From Acidobacteria subdivision 2 bacterium RH1 MAG20 (GTDB lineage: Bacteria > Acidobacteriota > Terriglobia > Terriglobales > Acidobacteriaceae): 64,000 bases of DNA. The position numbers were made by a program, and so were the translations under genes. Every line of letters begins with the position of its first letter. Within the stretch, counting starts at the first letter, position 1. The stretch lies in contig NFUO01000702.1 of assembly GCA_002197545.1 (NCBI GenBank), forward strand, positions 62,001 through 126,000, in the 5' to 3' direction. Positions 8,135 through 17,330 of the stretch are shown here, one piece after another. The notes under the pieces are model-generated. The model did no database searches. It was not told the origin of the DNA and saw nothing but the letters and a program-made list of their open reading frames with translations.

Positions 8135-9499
8135 ATGAATAAGATGGTCTTTATTAAGATGCTGGTAGTTTCTGTTCTTACCGGCATCATTCTTATTGCG
8201 CTGGCAGCCGTCTATGGCATACTCGTCAGCCGGGAGAGCTACCGCGAAGATGCCGTCAAAAGTATTTCCGACAGCTATGCTGGCTCTCAGCAACTGATAG
8301 GTCCGGTATTTGTTCAACCCTACACGCAAACCGTCGAAGACATAACTATCGGTGACAAAGGGGATCGCCGTGTTAACTCGCATAAGGTTGAAGGCAGCTA
8401 TCTGATCTTTCCCAGCACCTTGGCCATTCATGGTGTTATGCGGCCTAGCGAACGTCATCATGGCCTCTATAAAGTCACCGTATATGAACTTGAAAGCCAT
8501 CTGGAAGGCACTATTAAAATTCCTGCTTCCGGACTCACCGGCCAGATTACTTACGGAACTCCCTACCTCGCGCTTCGTCTCAGCGATGTTCGCGGCATTA
8601 TTGGTAGCCCAACCCTGGTAGCGAATGATAAGCAAGTCCAATTCACGGGCATTGTCACCGAAAGCGCAGGAAGCTGGAAGCCGAATCTACAGGCCTTATT
8701 GGCTGACACCCCTGGAGGAATTCCATCTAACATTACTTTCGCGATTGACCTTACCCTCGCGGGCACACAGCAGCTCTCTCTCACTCCTGTGGCAACAACG
8801 AACCGCTTTGAACTTACTTCCGTCTGGCCTACGCCACTCTTTGCAGGTAAGTTTCTACCTCGCACTCGCGAAGTGACGAACAAAGGCTTTCAGGCGGTCT
8901 GGGAGATCTCTTCACTCGCTGCTGCCACGCAGAACCAGATGACTACACAAAATGCTGCGGATATTGACTCCGTCGACGTCAAACTTCTCAACCCGATCGA
9001 TCCTTACAAACTCTCCGACCGTGCAGTAAAGTATGGCGTACTCTTTGTCCTGTTGACCTTTGGCGGCTTTTTCCTCTTCGAGATTGTGAAGCGCTTGCCT
9101 ATTCATCCCGTCCAATATCTATTGGTCGGTTTCGGACTCACTCTTTTCTTTCTTCTGCTCATCAGTCTCAGTGAGCACATCGCTTTCGCAGCGGCTTATC
9201 TTATCGCCAGCATTGCATGCATTGGTCTTTTGACCTACTACCTCTGTTTTGTTCTCCATAGCGTCATCTACGGAGCGTGGTTTGGATCAATGCTGATGAC
9301 GCTTTATGCAGCCATCTATGGCCTTCTCATTTCGGAGGACAATGCCTTGATGCTTGGTTCACTGCTGCTATTCGCGTTGCTCGCCGGAATCATGATTGCC
9401 ACCCGTAAAGTTGACTGGTATCAAGGAAGCGCCGAGTTGATGAATGTCAAAGCCGCGCAGAGCGCAGTCCCCCCACCACCACATCCAACAGATTCATAA
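8135..9499 (+). CDS. creD: CreD/Cet family inner membrane protein
   Basis: The 454-residue protein has the CreD layout: one N-terminal membrane helix (residues 8-30), the segment LIGPVFVQPYT, a large periplasmic beta-rich domain to about 300, then five closely spaced membrane helices ending before a short cytoplasmic tail. CreD in Enterobacteria affects colicin E2 tolerance and envelope integrity and is controlled by CreBC, whose genes are not in this window. The start has a purine-rich site (AGAGGGGA) upstream. The 3' end faces the next gene convergently with 8 bp between. The segment is less GC-rich than its neighbours, which may hint at transfer. Confidence 0.88.
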   Translation: MNKMVFIKMLVVSVLTGIILIALAAVYGILVSRESYREDAVKSISDSYAGSQQLIGPVFVQPYTQTVEDITIGDKGDRRVNSHKVEGSYLIFPSTLAIHGVMRPSERHHGLYKVTVYELESHLEGTIKIPASGLTGQITYGTPYLALRLSDVRGIIGSPTLVANDKQVQFTGIVTESAGSWKPNLQALLADTPGGIPSNITFAIDLTLAGTQQLSLTPVATTNRFELTSVWPTPLFAGKFLPRTREVTNKGFQAVWEISSLAAATQNQMTTQNAADIDSVDVKLLNPIDPYKLSDRAVKYGVLFVLLTFGGFFLFEIVKRLPIHPVQYLLVGFGLTLFFLLLISLSEHIAFAAAYLIASIACIGLLTYYLCFVLHSVIYGAWFGSMLMTLYAAIYGLLISEDNALMLGSLLLFALLAGIMIATRKVDWYQGSAELMNVKAAQSAVPPPPHPTDS

Positions 9500-9507
9500 G
9501 TGTAAAC

Positions 9508-10677
9508 CTAATCAACCCGCGTAATCCGCCCATCGCGCAGATGAAACCGTTCACCGCGCCAAACTACCGTATCGCCTGCAAAACTCCACGCCCAAAAACC
9601 AAGCCCAAAAAAATCCCGCAGCGGCAGCAGCCACAAATCTCGCAGCACCTGTCCATCACGCAGAATTCCAACGCCCACAGAAAGCGCAACCGCAACCCGC
9701 GCCAGCACCACCACGCTCAGCAACGAGAAGCTCCACAGCGCAAAACCGCTAGTGATGCACGTAATCAGCGCCCACGGCAGGGCATAGGTAATTCCCAACC
9801 CGACATATCCCAGCTTGCGCGAGTCGCGCGTCGATCGTGCCCAGCGTAGTTGATGAACGCAGAAGCCGCGAAAACGATACGCGGGAACGGTCGTCTCCAC
9901 CACCTCGTAGCACAGCTCCACATGATAGCCGGCGGCGGCGATGCGCTCTCCCATCTCGTAGTCGTCGGCGAGATACTCCACCAGCGGCTCCAGACCGCCT
10001 GCCTTTGCCAACACAGTCTTGCTTGTCGCCAGCGTCGAGCCCAGCCCGAACCGAATCCCGCCTTCCAGTTTCCGCGCCGTCAGTACGCCGGGCAGAAAGT
10101 CGGTCGAGATGCCCAGTGCCTCCAGCCTCGACCACAGCGTTCTGCCGCTGCTGCTCTCGGCTGTGCGGCCAATGTAGGGCGCCGTCACCATCCCTACTGC
10201 TTCGTCCGCAAAACACATCATCACGCGAGCGAGATACAGCGGCGAAACATAGATGTCGCTGTCGTTGATCAGCACATGCTCATACCGCGCCTCGTGCAGC
10301 ATCTGCACCAGGTTGCTCACCTTGCCCGAAGTTCCCAGCCGCTCGCGGCACTCCACCAGGCGAATCGCGCAGTCGGGAAACTCCTCCCGCAGCCGGGCAA
10401 TCTCGTTAACTGCGGGATCGTCCATACTGCTCACGCCGAACACAATCTCGAAGTTGCCTGCGTACTGCTGGCGGCAATGGCTCACCAGTCCGGCGTACAT
10501 GTGCGGGTCAACACCCTTCACCGGCTTCAGAATACTGACGTCCGGCGTATAGCCGGTGTCCCTGGGACGCCGCATCCAATAGTGCGCGAAATCCCGTGTT
10601 CCCCATAACGCCAGCAACAAATACGCCAACCCGGCAAGCGTCAACAGTGTGGTGATCGCCTCAATCGCTGTCGCCAT
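9508..10677 (-). CDS. hpnI: HpnI-like GT21 family glycosyltransferase (ceramide glucosyltransferase type)
   Basis: This is a 389-residue processive-type GT-A glycosyltransferase with an N-terminal membrane helix and about three C-terminal helices. The four GT21 signatures are visible: the first Asp in SSMDDP, the second in INDSDI, the third in LADDYEMG, and the (Q/R)xxRW motif in HQLRWARSTR. In bacteria this family includes HpnI, which adds N-acetylglucosamine to bacteriohopanetetrol in composite hopanoid synthesis; hopanoids are common in Acidobacteriota. The deacetylase and radical SAM partners (HpnK, HpnJ) are not adjacent, so the acceptor could be another lipid. The start is assigned at 10677, 183 bp from the divergent side. 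Confidence 0.8.
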   Translation of the reverse strand: MATAIEAITTLLTLAGLAYLLLALWGTRDFAHYWMRRPRDTGYTPDVSILKPVKGVDPHMYAGLVSHCRQQYAGNFEIVFGVSSMDDPAVNEIARLREEFPDCAIRLVECRERLGTSGKVSNLVQMLHEARYEHVLINDSDIYVSPLYLARVMMCFADEAVGMVTAPYIGRTAESSSGRTLWSRLEALGISTDFLPGVLTARKLEGGIRFGLGSTLATSKTVLAKAGGLEPLVEYLADDYEMGERIAAAGYHVELCYEVVETTVPAYRFRGFCVHQLRWARSTRDSRKLGYVGLGITYALPWALITCITSGFALWSFSLLSVVVLARVAVALSVGVGILRDGQVLRDLWLLPLRDFFGLGFWAWSFAGDTVVWRGERFHLRDGRITRVD

Positions 10678-10742
10678 TCCATTAGTCTAACGAACCCACT
10701 CATACTCCTTATCCATCGCTGTTTCTTCCACACCACCAAACA

Positions 10743-10785
10743 TGTCATCTCGACCGAAGCGAAGTGGAGAGACCCCTGTATTTCG
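10743..10785 (+). repeat. Dispersed palindromic repeat, compact copy
   Basis: This short 43-bp copy, GTCATCTCGACCGAAGC through CCTGTATTTCG, lacks the long internal hairpin. It lies between the start of the HpnI-like gene and the 3' end of the permease gene. Confidence 0.8.
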
Positions 10786-10860
10786 TCTTTGCCGTTGCTT
10801 GTTTTGATCGGTGATATCGGTGTAGATCGGTGTTAAGACTTTCGCCAGCCCGCCCGTATT

Positions 10861-12114
10861 CTACTCGTACCGCAGTGCATCGATCGGGTTCAGGTTCGCG
10901 GCCTTCCATGCGGGATAGATGCCGAACAACAGGCCGATGCCGCAGGAACACAAAAATGCCACGGCCACCCAAACCGGAGAAAGCAGCGAGGGAAACACAA
11001 GGCGCACACCAAGAGCAATCCCACCCCCAATCAAGACCCCGATGACACCCCCTACAGCACACAAGGTAATCGCCTCCAGCGTGAACTGCGCCAGAATGGT
11101 CTGCTTGGTGGCCCCAATCGCCTTGCGCACGCCAATCTCGCGTGTCCGCTCGGTCACGCTGACCAGCATAATGTTCATCACGCCGACGCCGCCCACCAGC
11201 AGCGCCACGCTGGATAGCGCAAACAACAGCAAAAACAGGCCGCTCGTGATGTTGTTCCACAGCCGCGTTAACGAGTCCGTGCCGAAGATGGCGAAGTTGT
11301 CAGGAGCGGCATTGGCTACCTTGCGCCGCCGTCGCAGCAGTTCGGTCAGCTCGTCTTCTACCAGAGGCCGGTTCTTTGGATCGTCATATTTCAGCGTGAT
11401 CCAGTAATCGAGCTCCTCTGGATGCATATAGTGGAACGTCGTGATGGGAAAGTAGGCATGGTTGTCCTGCGGATTCTTTCCTCCGCCAAACGCCTGCTTC
11501 TGTTTCTCCAGAACGCCGACGACGGTGAACACCATTCCGGCTGCCTGCACTTCTTTCCCTACCGCGCTTTGGCCGGGGAAAAGTCCGTCCGCGGTATCGC
11601 TGCCCAGGACCGTTACTTTAGCTGCTCGCTCCTGATCTCCCTCGTTGAAGAACCTGCCTTCGCGCATGTCCAATTCGCTGACGTCTTTCTGCGAGGGGGT
11701 GTCGCCTTCGAGGATGGTGCCCTGCATGCTCTTGCCGCCGCCCTTGATCGCGGTAACTCCGGCGCGTCCCGGCGCAGTGTTGTCGGTGTACTGCAACGCC
11801 GGCGAGACCGCAACCACGTGCGGCAGGTCGCGCATCGCCATCGCATCGTCATAGGTCAACTGTTTGCGCGTCAGCATCTCGGTCGTGGGCCGCGAGCCGA
11901 ACACCGGGAAGCGGAAGACGAATAGAACGTTCGAGCCCAGCGACTTCACCAGGTCTTCCACCCGGCTGTTCAACCCATTCACAACCGACGAAATAATGAT
12001 CACCGTCATCACGCCGATGACGATCCCGAGAATCGTCAGGCCGCTGCGCAGCTTGTTCGTCCGCAGCGTATCCAGCGCCATCACTACCGTCTCTTTGACA
12101 TCGCCAATCCGCAT
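10861..12114 (-). CDS. MacB-type ABC transporter permease, distal gene of a pair
   Basis: The 417-residue protein has the MacB/LolCE topology. An N-terminal helix lies in TILGIVIGVMTVIIISS, then comes a periplasmic core domain (about 70-250), and the FtsX domain has three C-terminal helices with RTREIGVRKAIGATK. It belongs to tripartite or mechanotransmitting exporters that work with a MacB-like ATPase and often an RND-type adaptor. Neither partner is encoded in the window, although they may lie elsewhere. It follows the paralogous permease by 57 bp and is probably co-transcribed with it. Confidence 0.9.
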   Translation of the reverse strand: MRIGDVKETVVMALDTLRTNKLRSGLTILGIVIGVMTVIIISSVVNGLNSRVEDLVKSLGSNVLFVFRFPVFGSRPTTEMLTRKQLTYDDAMAMRDLPHVVAVSPALQYTDNTAPGRAGVTAIKGGGKSMQGTILEGDTPSQKDVSELDMREGRFFNEGDQERAAKVTVLGSDTADGLFPGQSAVGKEVQAAGMVFTVVGVLEKQKQAFGGGKNPQDNHAYFPITTFHYMHPEELDYWITLKYDDPKNRPLVEDELTELLRRRRKVANAAPDNFAIFGTDSLTRLWNNITSGLFLLLFALSSVALLVGGVGVMNIMLVSVTERTREIGVRKAIGATKQTILAQFTLEAITLCAVGGVIGVLIGGGIALGVRLVFPSLLSPVWVAVAFLCSCGIGLLFGIYPAWKAANLNPIDALRYE

Positions 12115-12171
12115 AAAACCGTCCCGTTTTCCAGTCTCTAGTCCGTAGGCCCTAGTCCCCAGTCCCTGCCT

Positions 12172-13395
12172 TTAATCCGCCCGCAAAGCCACAATCGGGT
12201 CCAGTTGTGCCGCCTTCCGGGCCGGATACACCCCAAAGAAGATGCCCGTCGAGGTCGCCATGAACAGGCCCGCCAGCACGCTCCAGAAGGCGACGGTCGA
12301 TGGAAATCCAACCAGGATCGTAACCACCTGCGCCACAATGATGCCGCCGATCACACCGAAGGCCCCGCCTACCAGAGCCATTGTTCCCGACTCAATCAGG
12401 AACTGCATCAGGATGTCCCTTGGCCTCGCTCCCAGCGCCTTTCGTATGCCGATCTCGCGCGTCCGCTCGGTCACGCTCACCAGCATGATGTTCATAATGA
12501 CGATGCCGCCCACCACCAGCGAGATCAGCGCAATCGCTCCCGCTACAGCGCCAAAGTAGTTCGTGATCGTGCTGAAGAAGCCGACCAGGGTGTTGTTCGT
12601 GTCCAGTTCAAAGGAGTCTGGCGATCCCGGAAGATCGTGCCGCTGCGACCGCATCAGAACGCGCACCTCGTCAGCCGCGTCATCGAGCACCAGGCCCGCC
12701 GAACCGGCCTTGACATAGATGGTGACCGATTTCTGGGTCCCGTAATTCTTTTGATAGGAGGTCAGCGGTACGCCGACCCAGTTGTCCTGGCTCTGCCCAA
12801 AGGTGCTTCCCTGTTTTTCAGCGATGCCGATGATGGTGTACGGTGTCCCATCCACGCGCAGCTCCTGCCCCAGGGGGTTCACGCCCGGAAACAAGTGGTC
12901 CTGAATGTCCGACCCGATGATGGCGACGCGGGAGGCGCGTTCTTCATCTGCCTCGGTAAAACCGCGGCCCTGCTCGATGTTCAGGTTCTGCAGCGAAGGC
13001 ATCTGCCAGGTATAGCCGCGAATCTGAGTGTCGGTGACCGACTGGGTCCCGCGCACAATCGTACCTGTGGACGCTTGCTGGGCGCCGAGGCCGACACAGC
13101 GCTTGCAGTTTTCCTTGACGTAGAGAAAGTCGGTGTAGAGGACGTTCTTTCGCCGCTGAAAGCGCTGATAGTCCTCAGAGCTGGTGATGATCTGCGGCAT
13201 CTTCGAGACCGTGAAGACGTCCGCGCCGTAGCTGGAGAACTTGGTGGTGACGTAGGTGTTCGCGCCATTGACCAGCGTAACCACGGCAATGACGCTGGCC
13301 ACGCCGATGACGACGCCCAGCAGCGTCAGGATCGACCGGAGCTTGTTGGCCCAGAGCGACTGCAACGCGATTTTGACGGCCTCTTTGAATTCCAT
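12172..13395 (-). CDS. MacB-type ABC transporter permease, proximal gene of a pair
   Basis: The 407-residue paralogue of the downstream permease has the same order of parts: an N-terminal helix in TLLGVVIGVASVIAVVTL, a MacB periplasmic core domain, and the FtsX domain with ERTREIGIRKALGARPRD followed by three helices. The start MEFKEAVKIALQSLWANKLRS is typical of the family, whose first residues form an amphipathic coupling helix. The pair may form a heterodimer. The gene diverges from the RNase P RNA gene, with 137 bp between them that must hold both promoters. Confidence 0.9.
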   Translation of the reverse strand: MEFKEAVKIALQSLWANKLRSILTLLGVVIGVASVIAVVTLVNGANTYVTTKFSSYGADVFTVSKMPQIITSSEDYQRFQRRKNVLYTDFLYVKENCKRCVGLGAQQASTGTIVRGTQSVTDTQIRGYTWQMPSLQNLNIEQGRGFTEADEERASRVAIIGSDIQDHLFPGVNPLGQELRVDGTPYTIIGIAEKQGSTFGQSQDNWVGVPLTSYQKNYGTQKSVTIYVKAGSAGLVLDDAADEVRVLMRSQRHDLPGSPDSFELDTNNTLVGFFSTITNYFGAVAGAIALISLVVGGIVIMNIMLVSVTERTREIGIRKALGARPRDILMQFLIESGTMALVGGAFGVIGGIIVAQVVTILVGFPSTVAFWSVLAGLFMATSTGIFFGVYPARKAAQLDPIVALRAD

Positions 13396-13532
13396 CGATT
13401 TCCGTTCCCGGGGGTTCGCTTGAGACTACCAGCCCGGCAGGAGCAAAGCGAGACTGAACCTGATGTCTTAAATACGGGAGCCAGCGACAGTTAGTTCACC
13501 AGAACGGAGGGTTGGGTGCGATACACTCAATC

Positions 13533-13985
13533 TTGCAGACGGCTGGATGATCGCCGCCGCTCGGGCCGCAAGGCGTTGGGCGGGGGAGGAAAGTCCGAAC
13601 TCCGCAGGGCAGTGTGCCGGATAACGTCCGGGACGGAGGTTTCAAGACCTCTGGACGGCTAGTGCAACAGAGAACATACCGCCAGCCCCGCGCAAGCAGG
13701 GAAGGTAAGGGTGAAAAGGTGCGGTAAGAGCGCACCGCGCGGCCAGTAATGGACGCGGCAGGGTAAACCCCACACGGAGCAAGACCAAATAGGCAGGGAG
13801 CGCGCCGCTCCTCTTCAGGCGGCGCGAAGCGTATCGGCCCGATGCGCCCAGGCGGAGAGACCGGCGAGAGCGCAAGTTCAATGCCGGAGCCAAAACCTGC
13901 GGGTAGGTTGCTGGAGCGGCTCAGTAATGGGTCGCCTAGAGGAATGATCGTCTAAAACAGAATTCGGCTTACGGGCCGTCTGCAA
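13533..13985 (+). ncRNA. rnpB: RNase P RNA, bacterial A type
   Basis: The catalytic RNA of RNase P removes 5' leaders from precursor tRNAs. Its ends pair through TTGCAGACGGC (13533-13543) and GCCGTCTGCAA (13975-13985), the P1 helix. The universally conserved core is present as GAGGAAAGTCC (13586-13596) and ACAGAATTCGGCTTA (13957-13971), and many expected helices are recognisable between them. The total of about 453 nt is slightly longer than usual for A type. A terminator follows directly. The protein partner, rnpA, is encoded at 61616 in the same window. No protein-coding frame here is credible. Confidence 0.96.
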
Positions 13986-13992
13986 ACCTGAT

Positions 13993-14028
13993 GGCCCCGG
14001 ATGTCTGAGAAGACCACCGGGGCCTTTC
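13993..14028 (+). terminator. Terminator after the RNase P RNA
   Basis: GGCCCCGG (13993-14000) pairs with CCGGGGCC (14017-14024) and is followed by TTTCC. It lies 8 nt after the end of the P1 helix. The T run is short but the stem is strong. Confidence 0.75.
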
Positions 14029-14087
14029 CACTCTGAAGCAGGAACCCCTGCCGTTGCATGTTCTTCTTCCATCCCAATCCCAAACAC

Positions 14088-14191
14088 ACGTCATCTCGAC
14101 CGAAGGCGGCGGGGTCCCCAGCGAGCGCACTTGCTCGTTGGGGTGCAAGACGGCGCTTTTGCCGTCGCAGTGGAGAGACTCCTGTATTTCG
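14088..14191 (+). repeat. Long composite copy of the dispersed palindromic repeat
   Basis: This 104-bp copy has the standard ends. Its internal loop is expanded by a second hairpin module (GGGGTCCCCAGCGAGC to GCTCGTTGGGG), which also occurs on its own near 24921. The outer stem GACGGCG-CTTTT-GCCGTCG is retained. Confidence 0.8.
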
Positions 14192-14251
14192 CCTTTTCCG
14201 TACCCTTACTTGGTCTATTCTTCGACTGTTACAGTTTTTGGTCTGGGAATC

Positions 14252-14587
14252 TCAGGGAATCAAGTCGAACCCCAGCTCCTTGTTGACGATTTGCTTAACA
14301 GCGCCGAGTGCGGCGTTGATAGCATTCTCAACGGCAAGCAGGTCAAGCCCTTTCAGCGTGAGCAGGACATTTCGCGATGCCAGGGTTTGCATGTCGAGCA
14401 GAAGCGATGCCTGCTGTTCATTGATTTGGCCAGCCGTCACTTGGTCGTTGATTCCATTAATTGTTTGCGCAATCTTAAGGAATTCAGTCTTTGCGAAAGA
14501 TTCGGCACCCGATTCTTTTTCCAGAAGTGGCAATGCCGCACTTAGCATTTGTGACGCTAGCTTCAATATATTCAAGGCCATCGCCAT
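14252..14587 (-). CDS. Small helical protein of unknown function
   Basis: I do not recognise this 111-residue protein. It is almost entirely alpha-helical by eye, with Leu/Ala-rich heptad-like stretches, no cysteines and no signal peptide. It contains ITAGQINEQQ-like polar turns around residues 50-62. It follows the putative lipoprotein gene by 29 bp on the same strand and is probably co-transcribed. An AGGAGGAG-like site precedes the start. Moderate GC and a lysine- and glutamine-rich composition set the pair apart from its neighbours. Confidence 0.6.
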   Translation of the reverse strand: MAMALNILKLASQMLSAALPLLEKESGAESFAKTEFLKIAQTINGINDQVTAGQINEQQASLLLDMQTLASRNVLLTLKGLDLLAVENAINAALGAVKQIVNKELGFDLIP

Positions 14588-14616
14588 ACTCCTCCTTGCA
14601 AATAATCGTTAGTTTT

Positions 14617-15108
14617 TCAGTTGCTGAGTTCAGGTGGATTCTTCCCGCCACCCTTTAAAGCGAACTCGAGTTTCAAGATGCTTTCCACGGAAGTTTCAAT
14701 TCCGGCTTGGGCTGCAGTCACGGCAGCACTCGGAAAAGGGCGTGACGAAGTTTTGTCTAGTTTTTCAAAATCGTCGAATTGCGCTTTTAAATTGGTAATC
14801 TGTGCAACTAGAATCTGGTTCTTCGGCAGAACCAAAGCCCGGCTCTTCAGTACAGCCAGATGAGAGTCAATATCGTCGTAGAAGTTTTGATCGTAAGGCG
14901 TGTTCGGCGTCGATTGCAATTTGGCGAAATACAGCTCTGCCTTTTGCTGAACATCTGTTATGCCAGTATCGATGGCGTTGTCATAGTCACCGATAAACTT
15001 GACGGCACAGCCTGCTAATAAAAGCGCTGCCATCGTAAGGGCCAACAACGCCGTGATGACTGTAGTTCGATTCCGGAGCGGAGTTTGCTTAACTTGAAAA
15101 GCTCTCAT
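14617..15108 (-). CDS. Putative lipoprotein of unknown function
   Basis: The 163-residue product has a positively charged N-terminus, a hydrophobic core and the lipobox LLAGC (Cys34), so it should be lipidated and anchored in an envelope membrane. The mature part is helical and acidic with no cysteine, and I do not recognise a family. It probably forms an operon with the small helical protein downstream. The 176 bp upstream, to the ruvA stop at 15285, must contain its promoter; nothing specific is visible there. Confidence 0.65.
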   Translation of the reverse strand: MRAFQVKQTPLRNRTTVITALLALTMAALLLAGCAVKFIGDYDNAIDTGITDVQQKAELYFAKLQSTPNTPYDQNFYDDIDSHLAVLKSRALVLPKNQILVAQITNLKAQFDDFEKLDKTSSRPFPSAAVTAAQAGIETSVESILKLEFALKGGGKNPPELSN

Positions 15109-15284
15109 AGCATTATCCCTGTAACTCGAACGGGCCTCGACAGATTGTGGTGCACAATCTACATCAGAAAAATAGGATTTGCACCGTATTTATTTCACAA
15201 CGAAGCTATTTCGGCTCTCAGCAAGTTATTCCGAGGCAAAGTGCGATTTGCCTATTCCTCAACTCTGTTGGACCTCGGTTTTCT

Positions 15285-15881
15285 TTATCGAATCGCGGCC
15301 ATCGCTGCCCGGAAGAGCGTCTCGAAGTCCTGAGCAACAGCAGAATCTTTGCCGATCGCGGTTTCGATGGCCTTCTGTGCAACCGGCCGAGGGTAGCCAA
15401 GGTTGACCAGGGCCGAGAGCGCATCATCTCCCGCTGGGCCGTGGTGAGGGCCAGAAGAGGCAGCCACAGGGACAGCCATGTCGTCGAGCTTGTCCTTGAG
15501 TTCGAGCACGACCCGCTCGGCGGTCTTCTTGCCAATCCCGGGAATCCGCGTCAGCGTGGCATGGTCGCTCGAGCGAATAGCCGTGACAAGGCGGTCGGCA
15601 GCGATGCCGCTGAGTACGGTAATGGCGAGCTTGGGGCCGATGCCGCTGATGGTAAGCAGCTTCTCGAACAGCCGCTTCTCCTGCGTCTCGGAGAAGCCGA
15701 AGAGAGTGATCTGGTCTTCGCGGACGTGGGTATGGATATGAAGAGACGTTTCTGCGCCTTCCGCCGGAAGGCTGGTGAAGGTCGCGACGGAGATAGTGAC
15801 GTCGTAACCTACGCCAGCGCATTCGACGATAGCTTCGTTAGGAGTTTTGGAGAGGAGTCGGCCTCGAAGATGGGCAATCAT
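15285..15881 (-). CDS. ruvA: Holliday junction branch migration protein RuvA
   Basis: The 198-residue protein matches RuvA in length and layout. It has an N-terminal OB-fold (MIAHLRGRLLSKTPNEAIVE), a central pair of helix-hairpin-helix motifs (LLTISGIGPKLAI and LTRIPGIGKKTAERVVLEL) and a mobile C-terminal domain III (NLGYPRPVAQKAI) that contacts RuvB. RuvA tetramers bind four-way junctions and load the RuvB motor during recombination and fork repair. ruvB and ruvC are not in the window, so the gene is separated from its usual partners. It diverges from coaBC. Confidence 0.97.
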   Translation of the reverse strand: MIAHLRGRLLSKTPNEAIVECAGVGYDVTISVATFTSLPAEGAETSLHIHTHVREDQITLFGFSETQEKRLFEKLLTISGIGPKLAITVLSGIAADRLVTAIRSSDHATLTRIPGIGKKTAERVVLELKDKLDDMAVPVAASSGPHHGPAGDDALSALVNLGYPRPVAQKAIETAIGKDSAVAQDFETLFRAAMAAIR

Positions 15882-16055
15882 GCTGCGGTGATTGTATCTG
15901 GTAGCCGGTTCAGGGAGGCGTCCTGAGAAGATGTCCAGAAACTACGTATTGATTGATACTGTTTCTTCTATCGCGGCAATATCGATACGCCGCTTTCAGA
16001 GAAGTGCAAGCGCAGGCGCAATTGTGAGAACATCGGCCTTTGGGAGTAAATACGT

Positions 16056-17330
16056 ATGTGCGCCGAGCGTCTGAAGGTCACGGTAGGGGTTTGCGGAGGG
16101 ATCGCCGCCTATAAATCTGTAGAGCTGGTGCGGCTATTGCAGGACGCAGGCTTTGATCCGCACGTCGTGATGACGCGTGCCGCAGAGGAGTTTGTGCGGC
16201 CGCTGACGTTTGCCGCCATCTCCGGGCATAAGGTGATTACAACTCTCTGGGGAGAAGACGCCGGGGTTGGCTCGGAAGAAGACGAGTCCGGCATCGAGCA
16301 TATTAATGAGGCGCAAACGACGCGCGCCTTGATCGTGGCCCCCGCGACGGCGGACATCCTCGCCAAATTCGCGCACGGGTTGGCAGATGATTTCCTGACG
16401 ACGATGTTTCTCGCTACAACAGCACCAGTCATTGTGGCCCCGGCGATGAATGTGAATATGTGGAACCATCCAGCGACTCGGGCGAACATTGAAAACCTCC
16501 GCGCTCGCGGCGTGAAGGTCGTCGAGCCGGGCAGCGGATACCTCGCCTGTGGCATGGTCGGCGGTGGCCGGCTGGCCGATAACGCAGCAATTCTCGCGGC
16601 AGTTGGCGCAACGCTCAATGAAGGCGGCAGCGCCCAGGCCAGCGATCTTACCGGCGAAACGGTTTTAGTCACGACAGGAGGAACGCGCGAGGCCATCGAT
16701 CCCGTGCGGTTTATCGGAAACCGGTCCAGCGGAAAGATGGGCTTTGCGATAGCCGAAGCAGCGCGGCGCCGTGGCGCGCGAGTCATTCTGATCTGCGCGC
16801 CCACTGCGGTCGAGCCTCCAACAGGCTGCGAGGTCGTCTGCGTCACCTCAGCCGAAGAGATGCGGACAGCTGTGATGAAGCATCTGAGCGAAGCTACGCT
16901 CGTAGTCATGGCCGCGGCGGTCAGTGACTACACCGTAAAGCAGGTCGCCGCACAAAAGCTGAAGCGCGAAGGAGCACGAACCCTCGAACTGGAGCCAACC
17001 AAAGATATCCTCCGCGAACTTGTAACCCAGAAAAGCCCCGGAACCCTTGTCATCGGATTCGCGGCGGAGACCGAAAATATCCTGGAAAATGGCCGGACGA
17101 AACTAGAGCGCAAAGGCATCGATGCGATTGTAGTGAACGATGTTTCGTCCAGCGATCTCGGCTTCGACTCCGACAAAAATGCCGGGATCTTCTTGACGCG
17201 GAACAAAACCGTGGAGATTTCAGCAACCACCAAGGCTGCGATGGCGGAGAGAATTTTTGACGAAGTGCGGCATCTTCGAGCAGCGAATCAGTCGGAACCC
17301 GGATTCACCGTCGGTACTGTTCGTCGCTGA
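16056..17330 (+). CDS. coaBC: Bifunctional phosphopantothenoylcysteine decarboxylase / phosphopantothenate-cysteine ligase
   Basis: The 424-residue protein fuses CoaC (residues 1-190) and CoaB (from about 195). CoaC is an FMN-dependent decarboxylase and shows the nucleotide-binding start [10 protein letters not shown], the active-site histidine region EHINEAQ, the motif PAMNVNMW and the substrate clamp GYLACG. CoaB shows [18 protein letters not shown] and [15 protein letters not shown] for CTP-dependent ligation of cysteine. Together they carry out steps two and three of CoA synthesis from pantothenate. panB and panC lie 1.2 kb downstream on the same strand. The 3' end overlaps the convergent cupin gene by 26 bp. 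Confidence 0.96.
   Translation: MCAERLKVTVGVCGGIAAYKSVELVRLLQDAGFDPHVVMTRAAEEFVRPLTFAAISGHKVITTLWGEDAGVGSEEDESGIEHINEAQTTRALIVAPATADILAKFAHGLADDFLTTMFLATTAPVIVAPAMNVNMWNHPATRANIENLRARGVKVVEPGSGYLACGMVGGGRLADNAAILAAVGATLNEGGSAQASDLTGETVLVTTGGTREAIDPVRFIGNRSSGKMGFAIAEAARRRGARVILICAPTAVEPPTGCEVVCVTSAEEMRTAVMKHLSEATLVVMAAAVSDYTVKQVAAQKLKREGARTLELEPTKDILRELVTQKSPGTLVIGFAAETENILENGRTKLERKGIDAIVVNDVSSSDLGFDSDKNAGIFLTRNKTVEISATTKAAMAERIFDEVRHLRAANQSEPGFTVGTVRR

Noticed and set aside
13496..13893. Minus-strand frames over the RNase P RNA
   Set aside because: The RNA is certain from its conserved core and P1 helix; the frames have no protein features.
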